The position numbers were made by a program, and so were the translations under genes. 64,000 nucleotides of DNA from Sphingopyxis solisilvae (lineage in GTDB: Bacteria > Pseudomonadota > Alphaproteobacteria > Sphingomonadales > Sphingomonadaceae), in the NCBI RefSeq assembly GCF_015475875.1, contig NZ_JADKYM010000001.1, positions 334,596 through 398,595 on the forward strand, in the 5' to 3' direction. Shown one piece after another: positions 33,492 through 42,316 of this stretch. How positions within the stretch are numbered: position 1 is the first letter of the stretch; each line of letters opens with the position of its first letter. The notes under the pieces were generated by a model. That model made no database searches and was not told the origin of the DNA. It saw nothing but the letters and a program-made list of their open reading frames with translations.

Positions 33492-35972
33492 ATGTTCCCG
33501 CGCCTTGCCTTCGCCGCATCAGCGATTGCGCTGAGCCTGCCCGCGCCGGTTCTGGCGGCGGAGGAGCGCGTGTTCGACGTCCCCAAAGGCAGTCTTTCGA
33601 CGGTCCTGCCGGTGCTGAGCCGCCAGGCCGGGGTCAGCATCAGCGTTACCGACGCGAAACTTTGGCCTGCCCGCGTCAAGCCCGTCCGCGGGCGGATGAG
33701 TGTCGAGCAGGCGATCAACCGGCTACTGGGCGGCACCGAAGCCCGCGCGGTCCGCGTCAGCGCAACAAGCTGGCGCATCGAGCACCGTCCGGCGGCGGTA
33801 CGCGTTGCCCAGCGCCCCCCGCCGCGCACCGTTCCACAACCGCGCGCACGCGAACCGTCGCACAACTATGTCGCCGGGGCGCAGGACGAGATCATCGTCA
33901 CCGCGTCAAAGGCCGATACCCCCTATTCCCACTTTGCCGGCGTCGTCACCCAGCTGGGTGGCGACGATCTGGCGTTTGGCGGCGAACGCGGGATGGAATC
34001 GATCCTGTCGCGCACCGCGACCGTCTCCTCGACCCATCTGGGCTCGGGCCGCAACAAGCTGTTCATCCGCGGCATTGCCGATTCCAGCTTCACCGGCCCC
34101 ACCCAGTCGACCGTCGGCCAGTATCTCGGCGACGTCCGGCTGAGTTACAACGCGCCCGACCCGGACCTCCGCCTTTACGACATCGACAATGTCGAAATAC
34201 TCGAAGGACCACAGGGGACGCTGTATGGCGCCGGCTCGCTTGGCGGCATCATCCGCGTGGTGCCGAAAGCGCCCGATCCGCGGGCGATTTCGATCCAGGC
34301 GATCGCCGGCGTATCGCTGACCCAGCACGGCGCCCCGGGCGGCGACATCGCCGCCATCGCCAACCTTCCCGTGGGCAACGATGGCTACGCTTTGCGGCTG
34401 GTCGGCTATATGCTGACCGACGGCGGCTATATCGACAATCCCTTGCGTGGTCAGAACAACGTGAACCGCATCCATGTCCGCGGCGGCCGCGCGACGATTC
34501 GGCTGGAACCCGGCAACGGCTGGACCATCGATCTGGGCGGCGTGTACCAGGCCGTGATATCCGACGACGCGCAATATGCCGATCGCAATGCGCCGCCGCT
34601 GACCCGCCGCTCGATGGTCGAGCAGAATGCGTCGACGCGTTACGGGCTGGGTACGGTCGTCGTCATGAAGCGATGGGACGACCTGTTTTTCCAGTCGTCC
34701 AACGCCGTCATCGACCACCGGCTGTTCGAACGCTTCGATGCCAGCCTGCCCGCACGGCAACCCGGCAGCGCCGGAGAGGCGGCGGGCAATGTCGATGTCG
34801 AACGATTGTTCGCCCCGGTTCCGATTATTCCGCTGAACGATATTCCGCGCGTTCTCGACCAACGCAATGCGACGCGGATGCTGGTGAGCGAGAATCGCCT
34901 CTCGCGTCCCTACCACAACGGGCTTGGCTGGGTCGCCGGGCTGGTCGTCACCCGCAATCGGGCGCGGCAGAATCGTGATTATCTTTATGGCTCGCTGAGC
35001 ACCGCCCTGCCCGGCGTGACCAACCGGGTCACCGAGATTACCGGCTATGCCGAAGCGACCGCAGAAATCCTGCCTGACCTTGTCGCATCGGGCGGACTGC
35101 GGCTGTCGCATATGCGGCTGGGCGGCGAGGCGCAGGACGTGGCTTTCGCGCTAGCGCAAGCCGGACGCGCGACGACGGCGTCGCGGCACGAAACCGACCT
35201 GCTGCCTTCTCTCTCCCTGCTCGCAACCCCGATCGACAATGTCCGCGTTTATGCCCGGTATCAGGAAGGCTTCCGTCCCGGCGGCCTTGCTGTCGATGGG
35301 AATTTCGTGCGGCGGTTCCGCAACGATCAGGTCCAGACTTGGGAAGCAGGGGTCAGACTCGGCGATCGCAACCGGAACCTGTTCGATGCCAGCGTCGCAT
35401 TGTCGCACAGCCGGTGGCGCAATATCCAGGCCGATTTTATCGACAGCAACGGCTTCCCTACGACCGCGAATATCGGCGATGGCCGGATCACCAGCCTGTC
35501 GGGTGCGCTGGCCATGCGGCCGAGCGATGCGCTAACCCTGGAACTCGGCGCAGTTTACAACCACAGCCGCGTTGACGATCTGGCCCTCGAAATTCTGCCG
35601 GTGTTCGCTGCGGCGCCCGAGCGGCTGGGCCGAATACCGAATGTCGCCAGCCATGCGGTGCGCGGTTCGGTCAACTATGCCACGATGGTCGGCGACCAGG
35701 ATGTCCGCATCAACGGCTGGGCCAATTATGTCGGCCCTTCGCGCCTCGGGATCGGGCCGGTGCTCGGCGAAAGCCAGGGCGATTATATCGACACGGGACT
35801 GGCGATGCGGATCGGCAGCGACCGGCGCGGCCTGTCGCTTACTGTGACCAACCTGTTCGATTCGCGTGGCAACCGCTTTTCGCTCGGCACGCCTTATGTC
35901 GAGGGCAACGCCGGTTTCATGACACCGCTACGTCCCCGCACGATCCGTATCGCGGTCGACGTCGCCTATTGA
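33492..35972 (+). CDS. TonB-dependent receptor with N-terminal STN signalling domain
   Basis: 826-residue outer-membrane receptor/transducer. A signal peptide ends VLAAE; the STN domain (about 27-100) starts FDVPKGSLSTVLPVLSRQAG; a TonB box DEIIVTASK follows; the plug has LFIRGI, VEILEGPQGTLYGAGSLGGIIRVV; the barrel ends RTIRIAVDVAY. STN plus upstream FecI/FecR genes shows that ligand binding probably turns on this cassette. The substrate (ferric chelate, or a glycan/peptide) cannot be told from sequence. Confidence 0.92.
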   Translation: MFPRLAFAASAIALSLPAPVLAAEERVFDVPKGSLSTVLPVLSRQAGVSISVTDAKLWPARVKPVRGRMSVEQAINRLLGGTEARAVRVSATSWRIEHRPAAVRVAQRPPPRTVPQPRAREPSHNYVAGAQDEIIVTASKADTPYSHFAGVVTQLGGDDLAFGGERGMESILSRTATVSSTHLGSGRNKLFIRGIADSSFTGPTQSTVGQYLGDVRLSYNAPDPDLRLYDIDNVEILEGPQGTLYGAGSLGGIIRVVPKAPDPRAISIQAIAGVSLTQHGAPGGDIAAIANLPVGNDGYALRLVGYMLTDGGYIDNPLRGQNNVNRIHVRGGRATIRLEPGNGWTIDLGGVYQAVISDDAQYADRNAPPLTRRSMVEQNASTRYGLGTVVVMKRWDDLFFQSSNAVIDHRLFERFDASLPARQPGSAGEAAGNVDVERLFAPVPIIPLNDIPRVLDQRNATRMLVSENRLSRPYHNGLGWVAGLVVTRNRARQNRDYLYGSLSTALPGVTNRVTEITGYAEATAEILPDLVASGGLRLSHMRLGGEAQDVAFALAQAGRATTASRHETDLLPSLSLLATPIDNVRVYARYQEGFRPGGLAVDGNFVRRFRNDQVQTWEAGVRLGDRNRNLFDASVALSHSRWRNIQADFIDSNGFPTTANIGDGRITSLSGALAMRPSDALTLELGAVYNHSRVDDLALEILPVFAAAPERLGRIPNVASHAVRGSVNYATMVGDQDVRINGWANYVGPSRLGIGPVLGESQGDYIDTGLAMRIGSDRRGLSLTVTNLFDSRGNRFSLGTPYVEGNAGFMTPLRPRTIRIAVDVAY

Positions 35973-35974
35973 CG

Positions 35975-36007
35975 GGGCACCTTTCGTCCGAATGACAAAG
36001 GGTGCCC
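35975..36007. terminator. Bidirectional hairpin between convergent genes
   Basis: GGGCACC-TTT (35975-35984) pairs with AAA-G-GGTGCCC (35997-36007) with one bulged base. It lies between the stop of the STN receptor and the stop of the acyl-CoA dehydrogenase on the other strand, so it can serve both. Confidence 0.55.
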
Positions 36008-36013
36008 TGCCGC

Positions 36014-37153
36014 TCATTCGGCCAGTGCGAGCCGTTCGTAGCGGTCCATATGATAGTCGGCGGTGCCGAACTGGCCTTCGATCATCGTCGCGCGCTTGAA
36101 ATAATGGCCGATCGCCAGTTCCTGCGTGATGCCGATGCCGCCGTGGGTCTGGATCGCATTCTGGCCCACGAACTTGGCGCCGCGCGCCACCTTGTTCTTT
36201 GCCGCCGATACTGCCGCCATGCGTTCGGTCGCGGGCAGGCCCAGCTTGAGCGTCGCCATGATCGTCATCGAGCGCGCCTGTTCGACCTCCATGAACATGT
36301 CGACCATGCGATGCTGGAGCACTTGGAACTTGGCGATCGGCACGCCGAACTGCTTGCGCTGCTGCGTATACTCGAGCGTGCCTTCGTGCAGTTTCTGCAT
36401 CACGCCCGTGGCTTCGGCGCAGGTGGCCACGGTCGCTTCGTCGACAACCCGTTCGATCAGCGGCAGCGCCGCCCCCTCGCCACCGAGTAGCGCATCGGCG
36501 GGGATGGCGACATTTTCGAAATAGATTTCCGACGCGCGGCTGCCGTCGACGGTCGGATAATCGCGGCGGACGATGCCCGGCAGCTTTGCGTCGATCAGGA
36601 ACAGCGACACGCCGTCGGCGTCGCGCTGTCCGCCGCCCGTGCGCGCGGTGACGAGCAGGTGGGTCGCCCAGGGGGCGACGTAAACAACGCTCTTGTGACC
36701 GTTCAGGACATAGCCGCCGCCGTCCTTCTTCGCGCTCGTCTTGAGGTTCGCGAGGTCGTAGCGGCCCTGCGGCTCGGCATAGGCAAAGGCGATGATCGCG
36801 TTGCCCGCGATGATTTCGGGGATCATCGCGTCGGCCTGCGCCCCCCCGACGGCCTTGAGCGCGCCGCCCGCGATGACGACGGTCGGCAGATAGGGCTCGA
36901 TCCCGATGACCTTGCCCATTTCCTCCATGACAATCGCATTTTCGAGCGCGCCGCCGCCGAGACCGCCATGCTCTTCGGCAAAGGCCGCGCCGAGCATGCC
37001 CAGTTCCTGCGCCAGCGCGGTCCAGATCGCCGGATCGCGGCCTTCGTCATTGTTGATGAATTTCTGGCGCGTCTCGAAATCATAGGTGTCGGCCAGGAAG
37101 CGCGCCAGCGTGTCGCGGATCATGTCCTGCGTTTCAGTGTAGGTGAAATCCAT
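36014..37153 (-). CDS. Acyl-CoA dehydrogenase, PimD-like small subunit
   Basis: 379-residue flavin acyl-CoA dehydrogenase. It starts MDFTYTETQDMIRDTLARFL and has EHGGLGG, AYAEPQGRYDL, the FAD-site KSVVYVAPWATHLLVTAR (key residues KSVV) and a C-terminal QTHGGIGITQELAIGHYFKR. EGQFG occupies the place of the usual C-terminal catalytic Glu segment. It lies just downstream of a second, unequal dehydrogenase in the same direction. The pair resembles the large/small subunits of pimeloyl-CoA dehydrogenase, so a heteromer for dicarboxyl- or ring-derived CoA esters is likely (inference). Confidence 0.85.
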   Translation of the reverse strand: MDFTYTETQDMIRDTLARFLADTYDFETRQKFINNDEGRDPAIWTALAQELGMLGAAFAEEHGGLGGGALENAIVMEEMGKVIGIEPYLPTVVIAGGALKAVGGAQADAMIPEIIAGNAIIAFAYAEPQGRYDLANLKTSAKKDGGGYVLNGHKSVVYVAPWATHLLVTARTGGGQRDADGVSLFLIDAKLPGIVRRDYPTVDGSRASEIYFENVAIPADALLGGEGAALPLIERVVDEATVATCAEATGVMQKLHEGTLEYTQQRKQFGVPIAKFQVLQHRMVDMFMEVEQARSMTIMATLKLGLPATERMAAVSAAKNKVARGAKFVGQNAIQTHGGIGITQELAIGHYFKRATMIEGQFGTADYHMDRYERLALAE

Positions 37154-37174
37154 TATCGTAATCCTGATTTTAGT

Positions 37175-37252
37175 CGTCATCCCGGCGAAGGCCGGGATCT
37201 CAACCTCTCGCAAAGAAGCGGCGGCGAGATCCCGGCCTTCGCCGGGATGACG
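37175..37252. repeat. Perfect 27-bp inverted repeat, interspersed palindromic element
   Basis: Arms 37175-37201 and 37226-37252 are perfectly complementary, with a 24-base spacer. Each arm contains CGTCATCCCGGCGAAGGCC and is itself a small palindrome around CCCGGC/GCCGGG. This is the repeat type commonly interspersed in sphingomonads and other alphaproteobacteria. It sits between the two dehydrogenase genes and could act as a transcript stabiliser or attenuator. Confidence 0.85.
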
Positions 37253-37264
37253 TCAATTATGTGA

Positions 37265-38458
37265 TTAAAGGCCGAGCACCATCTTCGCGATGATGTTGCG
37301 CTGAATCTCGTTCGATCCGCCATAGATCGTCGTCTTGCGCATGTTGAAATAGGTCGGCGCAGCACGGTGGGCATAGTCGGGCCCGATCGGATGCTCGTTG
37401 TCGCCCTCACCAAACCCACGGAAATAAGGCGCGCCATAGTGACCGACGGCCTCCAGCGTCAGCTCGGTCAACCGCTGCTGGATTTCGCTGCCCTTGATCT
37501 TGAGCAGGCTCGATTCCGGTCCCGGCCCCTTGCCTGCATTGGCGCCGGCCAGGCTGCGCAATTCGGTAAATTCAAGCGCGGTCAGATCGACCTCCAGCTC
37601 GGCGAGCTTGCGCTTGAAAAAGGCGTTGGCGAGCAGCGGCTTGTCGCCGTCGAGTTCGGTGCGCGCAATCGCCTTCACTTTCTCGATCCCGCGTTTCGAC
37701 GCGGCGACCCCGGCGATGCCGGTGCGTTCGTGCGCCAGCAAGAACTTCGCGCAGGTCCAGCCCTTGTTTTCCTCGTAAACGCGGTTGGCTACGGGAACGC
37801 GGACATCCTCCAGCCATACCTCGTTCACCTCATGCTCGCCGCCCAAGGTAATGATGGGTCGCACCGTGATGCCGGGCGATTTCATGTCGATGAGGAGAAA
37901 GCTGATGCCTTCCTGCTGCTTGGCGTCCTTGTCGGTGCGGACGAGGAAGAAGCCCCAGTCGGCATGCTGCGCCAGCGTCGTCCAGGTCTTTTGCCCGTTG
38001 ACGATATAATCGTCGCCGTCGCGCACCGCCGTCGTGCGCAGCGAGGCAAGGTCGGACCCCGAACCGGGTTCCGAATAACCCTGGCACCACCAATCCTCTC
38101 CCGACAGGATGCGGGGAAGGAAATGGGCTTTCTGTTCGGGCGTGCCGAAGGTGTAGATGACGGGACCGACCATCGCGAGGCCGAAGGGCATCAGGCGGAT
38201 GCAGTCGGCGCGCGCGGTTTCCTCCGACCAGATAAAGCGCTGCGTCGGCGTCCAGCCGGTGCCGCCATATTCGACCGGCCAAGCGGGCGCGATCCAGCCT
38301 TTCTTATACAGAATCTTGTGCCAGGCGAGGAAATCCTCCTTAGACAGTTCTTCGCCCTCGTCCTGCTTCCCGCGCAGCTCGGCGGGGTAATTTTCGGCGA
38401 TGAAATCGCGCACTTCCTGCTGGAAGGCGAGATCTTCGGGGCTGAATTCCATGTCCAT
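37265..38458 (-). CDS. Acyl-CoA dehydrogenase, PimC-like large subunit
   Basis: 397-residue acyl-CoA dehydrogenase. The N-terminus MDMEFSPEDLAFQQEVRDFI, the WPVEYGGTGW, SEPGSGSDLASL and QKTWTTLAQHADW segments and the end IYGGSNEIQRNIIAK match the PimC branch. The usual Glu of YEGT is Gly here (IYGGS), so catalysis must use another residue or the partner subunit. ATG 38458 is chosen with GGAGA about 8 bases upstream; a GTG at 38461 is one codon earlier. First gene of the dehydrogenase pair; divergent from the MBL gene. Confidence 0.88.
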   Translation of the reverse strand: MDMEFSPEDLAFQQEVRDFIAENYPAELRGKQDEGEELSKEDFLAWHKILYKKGWIAPAWPVEYGGTGWTPTQRFIWSEETARADCIRLMPFGLAMVGPVIYTFGTPEQKAHFLPRILSGEDWWCQGYSEPGSGSDLASLRTTAVRDGDDYIVNGQKTWTTLAQHADWGFFLVRTDKDAKQQEGISFLLIDMKSPGITVRPIITLGGEHEVNEVWLEDVRVPVANRVYEENKGWTCAKFLLAHERTGIAGVAASKRGIEKVKAIARTELDGDKPLLANAFFKRKLAELEVDLTALEFTELRSLAGANAGKGPGPESSLLKIKGSEIQQRLTELTLEAVGHYGAPYFRGFGEGDNEHPIGPDYAHRAAPTYFNMRKTTIYGGSNEIQRNIIAKMVLGL

Positions 38459-38618
38459 CACGAATCTCCCATCGGATAATGGCGCGCTTATACTGCGCGC
38501 TCACCTTTACGTAAACGGCAAGTTGCGATTGACAACTTTCCTCGGCGTAATGATTGCGCGTAACTATGCGGCTTGTCCAGCGCGCGCAGCCGCGGCGGAC
38601 AAAATGGGAGGAAGATCG

Positions 38619-39695
38619 ATGACATGGGCAAAACGGACAGTTCTGTCGGTGGCGGGAGTCTTGGGTGTCGCCGTGGTGGCCGCTTGGATATTCCAGCGGC
38701 CAATCGGCCTGTGGCTGTTCGAACGCGCGGTCGAACGCGCCGCGGCGCGCGATACGCTCAAGGATCTGCCCGATGGATTGCACGTCGGTCTGTGCGGCAC
38801 GGGCTCGCCCCTGCCCAGTCGCGAGCGCGCCGCGTCCTGTACCGTCGTGATCGCAGGCAAGGCGATGTTTGTCGTCGATGCCGGTGAAGGGGCGGCGCGC
38901 AATATAGCGCAGATGGGCCTGCCCAATGGCCGCATCAAGGCGATGTTCCTCACCCATTTTCATTCGGACCATATCGACGGCATGGGCCCGATGATGCTGC
39001 TCCGCTGGACCGCCAGCGGCAACAGCAGCCCCCTGCCCGTTTATGGGCCACCGGGCGTCGAGCAGGTAATCGTCGGGTTCAATTCCGCCTACGCACTCGA
39101 TAACGGCTATCGCACCGCGCACCATGGTCAGGCGATAACCCCGCCTGCCGCCGCGGGCGCCACCGCAATGCCCTTCGCGATCCCCGCTGCGCCAACGGTC
39201 GTCTATGAAGACGATGGTTTGCGCGTCACCGCGTTTCCTGTCGATCACCGCCCGGTGCAACCGTCGGTCGGCTACCGTTTCGACTATAAGGGACGCAGCG
39301 TCGTCGTCAGCGGCGATACGGCGCCGTCAAAATCCCTGGAAGCGGCATCCAAAGGCGCCGACCTGCTGATCCACGAGGCGCTAAACCCCGCGATGGTCAA
39401 GACGCTCGCCGCCAATCTCGACAAGGCGGGCCGCGAACAGACCGCACAGATCATGCGCGACATCCTCGATTATCATGCCAGCCCCGCGCAAGCCGCCGAC
39501 AGCGCGCGTGTTGCCGGGGTTCGGATGTTGGTGTTCAGCCACGTTGTGCCGTCGATGCCCTCCGCCTACCTCAACGCGGCGTTTCTCGACGGCGCCGAAG
39601 ATCGTTTCGACGGGCCAGTGATCATCGGCGAGGATGGACAATATTTCTCCCTCCCCGCGGGCAGCAAGGCGATCGAACGCGGCAGCTGGTTTTAG
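38619..39695 (+). CDS. Membrane-anchored MBL-fold metallohydrolase
   Basis: 358 residues. ATG 38619 is preceded by GGGAGGAAG. The N-terminal hydrophobic segment (VLSVAGVLGVAVVAAWIF) is a signal anchor, so the enzyme faces the periplasm. The metallo-beta-lactamase domain has LCGTGSPLPS, VDAGEGAARN, the HFHSDH metal site, FPVDHRPV, SGDTAPS and a late SHVVPS. It resembles arylsulfatase/RNase Z-like MBL hydrolases. Substrate unknown. Confidence 0.85.
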   Translation: MTWAKRTVLSVAGVLGVAVVAAWIFQRPIGLWLFERAVERAAARDTLKDLPDGLHVGLCGTGSPLPSRERAASCTVVIAGKAMFVVDAGEGAARNIAQMGLPNGRIKAMFLTHFHSDHIDGMGPMMLLRWTASGNSSPLPVYGPPGVEQVIVGFNSAYALDNGYRTAHHGQAITPPAAAGATAMPFAIPAAPTVVYEDDGLRVTAFPVDHRPVQPSVGYRFDYKGRSVVVSGDTAPSKSLEAASKGADLLIHEALNPAMVKTLAANLDKAGREQTAQIMRDILDYHASPAQAADSARVAGVRMLVFSHVVPSMPSAYLNAAFLDGAEDRFDGPVIIGEDGQYFSLPAGSKAIERGSWF

Positions 39696-40588
39696 GCAGC
39701 GCGTCCGGTGACCAGTACGACCGCCCCATCGCTAACGTAAGGTCCGCGCACTTCGGTGATCGTCAGTGTGACTGCGATCGCGTCGCCGTCGCGCGTGACG
39801 ATTTGCGATGCCAGCTGTACCGGCTGACCCGATCGGAACAGTTCTTCCAGTCCTTCGGCAAAGGCTGCGCGATAGCCGATCGCCAGCAACGCCGAAAAGC
39901 GTACCCGCCGGATTGCGGCGGCATCGACCCCGATCATTTCTAGCAGCGTATCGTTCGCCGCTTCGACCGCTTCGCGCACCGAGATACGGGCGTGGCCGAT
40001 TTCGCCTTGCGCCTCGACGGCGGCAAGCAGCGCTTGCCGGGCGTCGTTTGCGGCAAAGCCGCTCAGCGCGTCACTCACGTCGCGCAGGATCAACGCTCCA
40101 CCGACCGGCGCGGGAAGCAGGTCGACGCGCAGCCATTGGCGCGGGCGCAAAACGTCGGGCACGTCGCCCGCGAAACGCTCGCGATGATCGATCAGGCGGA
40201 CGATATGATGCGCCAGCAAACTGCCCTCGATCCGCGGTGCGGCAGTCATCAGGGGAGCGCCGATCAAGTCGGCGCATGGTCTTTCCAGCATGTCACAGGC
40301 CGCTGGATTGGCCGCGACGATCCGCAATTGCCGATCGATCAGGATCACACCATCGCGGATCGATTCAGCCAGTCCGGCAAGCGACTGCTGCAGGCGGTCC
40401 GTCGCGCCAGCCACATCCACCGCATCACCATCAAGCCGCCGGTAATCATCAAGCGATATCAGCACATGCGCGTCCTTGCCGTGATGCGTCACGACAACCG
40501 GAGAGCGCGCCGATTGCAGCCGCCAGTTGGCGAAGCCGCGAATGAAGTCCGCGGCGGATACGCGATGGGGTTCTTGGACGGTCGCCAT
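39692..40588 (-). CDS. Phd/YefM-like domain fused to PAS sensing domains
   Basis: 298-residue protein. ATG 40588 follows GAAGAGG. Residues about 9-52 (VSAADFIRGF through SPVVVTHHGKDAHVLISLDDYRRL, with the PVVVTHHGK and ISLDDYRRL pieces diagnostic) look like a Phd/YefM antitoxin DNA-binding domain. Two PAS-like domains follow, about 75-165 (VILIDRQLRIVAANPAAC) and 205-290 (RISVREAVEAANDTLLEMIG). No toxin gene adjoins it. The architecture suggests a ligand- or redox-sensing transcription regulator that reuses an antitoxin DNA-binding fold. It lies about 97 bases downstream of the TadG-like gene in the same direction. Confidence 0.7.
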   Translation of the reverse strand: MATVQEPHRVSAADFIRGFANWRLQSARSPVVVTHHGKDAHVLISLDDYRRLDGDAVDVAGATDRLQQSLAGLAESIRDGVILIDRQLRIVAANPAACDMLERPCADLIGAPLMTAAPRIEGSLLAHHIVRLIDHRERFAGDVPDVLRPRQWLRVDLLPAPVGGALILRDVSDALSGFAANDARQALLAAVEAQGEIGHARISVREAVEAANDTLLEMIGVDAAAIRRVRFSALLAIGYRAAFAEGLEELFRSGQPVQLASQIVTRDGDAIAVTLTITEVRGPYVSDGAVVLVTGRAA

Positions 40589-40685
40589 GCAGACCTCTTC
40601 GATAACCAAAGCCTGATATCATTATGGACCGCGGGTGCCGGACTTGGCCGAAAGATGCGTCCGCGGTGACGCCAAATCGGCGCGA

Positions 40686-42314
40686 TCATACCAGCCTCGC
40701 CCTGCCGCACCGCAAGGCATTGACCCGCGCATCGGCCTGACCGACCGAAAGGCCGAGCGTTCCGGTGATATCGGCTAGGACGGTGTCGAGTACCGGTGCG
40801 GCCAGCGTCACTGCCCCTGCCGTGGCCGTGCGCAAGGCGTTGAGGTTGAGCCCAAGTCCCAGCACTCTGACGCTCAAGTCCATGCGATCGGACAGCGATT
40901 TCGCAGCGCCGGCGACCCACCCGCTGCTGCTGACCGTCTTCACTCTGCCCTCGTCGATGTCGGCGCGACTGAAGATTGCCGGCTTTTCGGCAAGATCGGA
41001 CAAGACCAATTCCGCTTCCGCGTCAATGCTGACCAGCGGAAGCCGGACGAGCGAGGCGGGCGCCGGGTCGAGCGCGCGCGTCATATCCTGAAATTCGGCG
41101 TTGCTGACGCTGCCGATTGCCAGCGTCGCCGGTGCTGTAACAACGCCCAGCGACACCGCCGCATTGCTGCCTGCCCGGCAATCGATCTCCGATATCTGCG
41201 CCGCGGCGGAGCCGAGTTCGACAAGCACGGGAATATGGATGCTAGCCAATGGCGTTTGTACGCGCGTGTCGAGCTTGAGCCGCACTTGCGCGGTGCGGAC
41301 GATGACGTCGTTCGTGTCGGTGACCGCGATCAGCGGCGACTGCGCGGGCGGTTCGCCGATCAGCAACGCGATGTCGATGCCCGATCCGCCGGGCAGGTTG
41401 CTGGCGACCGACAGATCCACTTGGCGATTGGCGCTACCGAGCAGCAGCATGGTCCGCAGCAGGCCGAGTGCGTTGACCTTGACCGGGTTCGCCGCGTCGA
41501 CCCGGATACTCGACGCGCGCGGACCAAGATCGATGGCGCGCGACGGCAGCAAGGTGCGCGGCAGCGCCCGGTTGGCGATATGCTCCAGCGCCTGGGCGGC
41601 CCGCCCGTCCGATGCCTGCGCCAGCGCAGCCAAGACCTGCGGCAGGGTGACCTGGGTGTCGAGCGTCTGGCCAAAGGTCAGTACCTCGGCGTCGATTTCG
41701 CTTCGCAATGCCTCGGAAAAGGCGAGCAGGTCGATGTCGGTGCTGGCGAGCGCGTTATAGTCCATCAGCGACAGGCTGACCTGGCTGCCGGTCAATCCGG
41801 ACAACAGCGCGTTGGGCAGACCGCCGTTCACCGCTGCCACCCGCGACCCCAGCGAGAAGGCGGCGTACCCCCGGCGGGCGCCGGTTGCGCTGGCGGCGAT
41901 GACGCTTTGGTTTCGACCGGTCAGTGCGCGGCCGAAATAGAGCGGGCGGTCGCGGTGCAGAACGATGCGAACCGCGTTAGGCGACGCGCCGCCGGGGGTG
42001 AAGCGCCGGTCGGCGGCAATCGTCCGGTCGGCCGCATAATGACCGGTCGCAAGTTCGGCGATGCGGATCGCGCAATTGCAGTTGGCGGCGATGATCCGTT
42101 CGACCGCGGCGCGCTCCTCGCCCGGCTGTCCGGCGGCGGCGAGCGCTGCGGCATCGGCAATTCCCTGTAACTTGCGGCGGTCGAGGTAGAGCGAGCCGAC
42201 GTCGACCGCGAGCGCTGCGGCACCGATCAACATGGTCATCGCAAAGGCCGAAGCGATGCTGATCCCCGCCTTGCAATCGCGGATGAGCTCGCAAAGGCGA
42301 TGCCGCGCCGACAT
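40686..42314 (-). CDS. TadG-like pilus-assembly protein
   Basis: 542 residues. The N-terminus carries the Tad/TadG signature: a type IV-pilin-like stretch GISIASAFAMTMLIGAAALAVD and then SLYLDRRKLQGIADAAALAAA. The rest is a long periplasmic domain with no recognised enzyme motif. ATG 42314 is chosen; a TTG at 42320 overlaps the TadE stop. It forms a pair with the TadE-like gene, but no other tight-adherence genes (TadA, TadB, TadC, RcpA) are in the window. Confidence 0.82.
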   Translation of the reverse strand: MSARHRLCELIRDCKAGISIASAFAMTMLIGAAALAVDVGSLYLDRRKLQGIADAAALAAAGQPGEERAAVERIIAANCNCAIRIAELATGHYAADRTIAADRRFTPGGASPNAVRIVLHRDRPLYFGRALTGRNQSVIAASATGARRGYAAFSLGSRVAAVNGGLPNALLSGLTGSQVSLSLMDYNALASTDIDLLAFSEALRSEIDAEVLTFGQTLDTQVTLPQVLAALAQASDGRAAQALEHIANRALPRTLLPSRAIDLGPRASSIRVDAANPVKVNALGLLRTMLLLGSANRQVDLSVASNLPGGSGIDIALLIGEPPAQSPLIAVTDTNDVIVRTAQVRLKLDTRVQTPLASIHIPVLVELGSAAAQISEIDCRAGSNAAVSLGVVTAPATLAIGSVSNAEFQDMTRALDPAPASLVRLPLVSIDAEAELVLSDLAEKPAIFSRADIDEGRVKTVSSSGWVAGAAKSLSDRMDLSVRVLGLGLNLNALRTATAGAVTLAAPVLDTVLADITGTLGLSVGQADARVNALRCGRARLV

Positions 42315-42316
42315 GC

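Noticed and set aside
39692..40588. Phd/YefM-like gene as a toxin-antitoxin system
   Set aside because: No toxin gene of matching size lies on either side and the protein has added PAS domains, so a TA pair is not supported.
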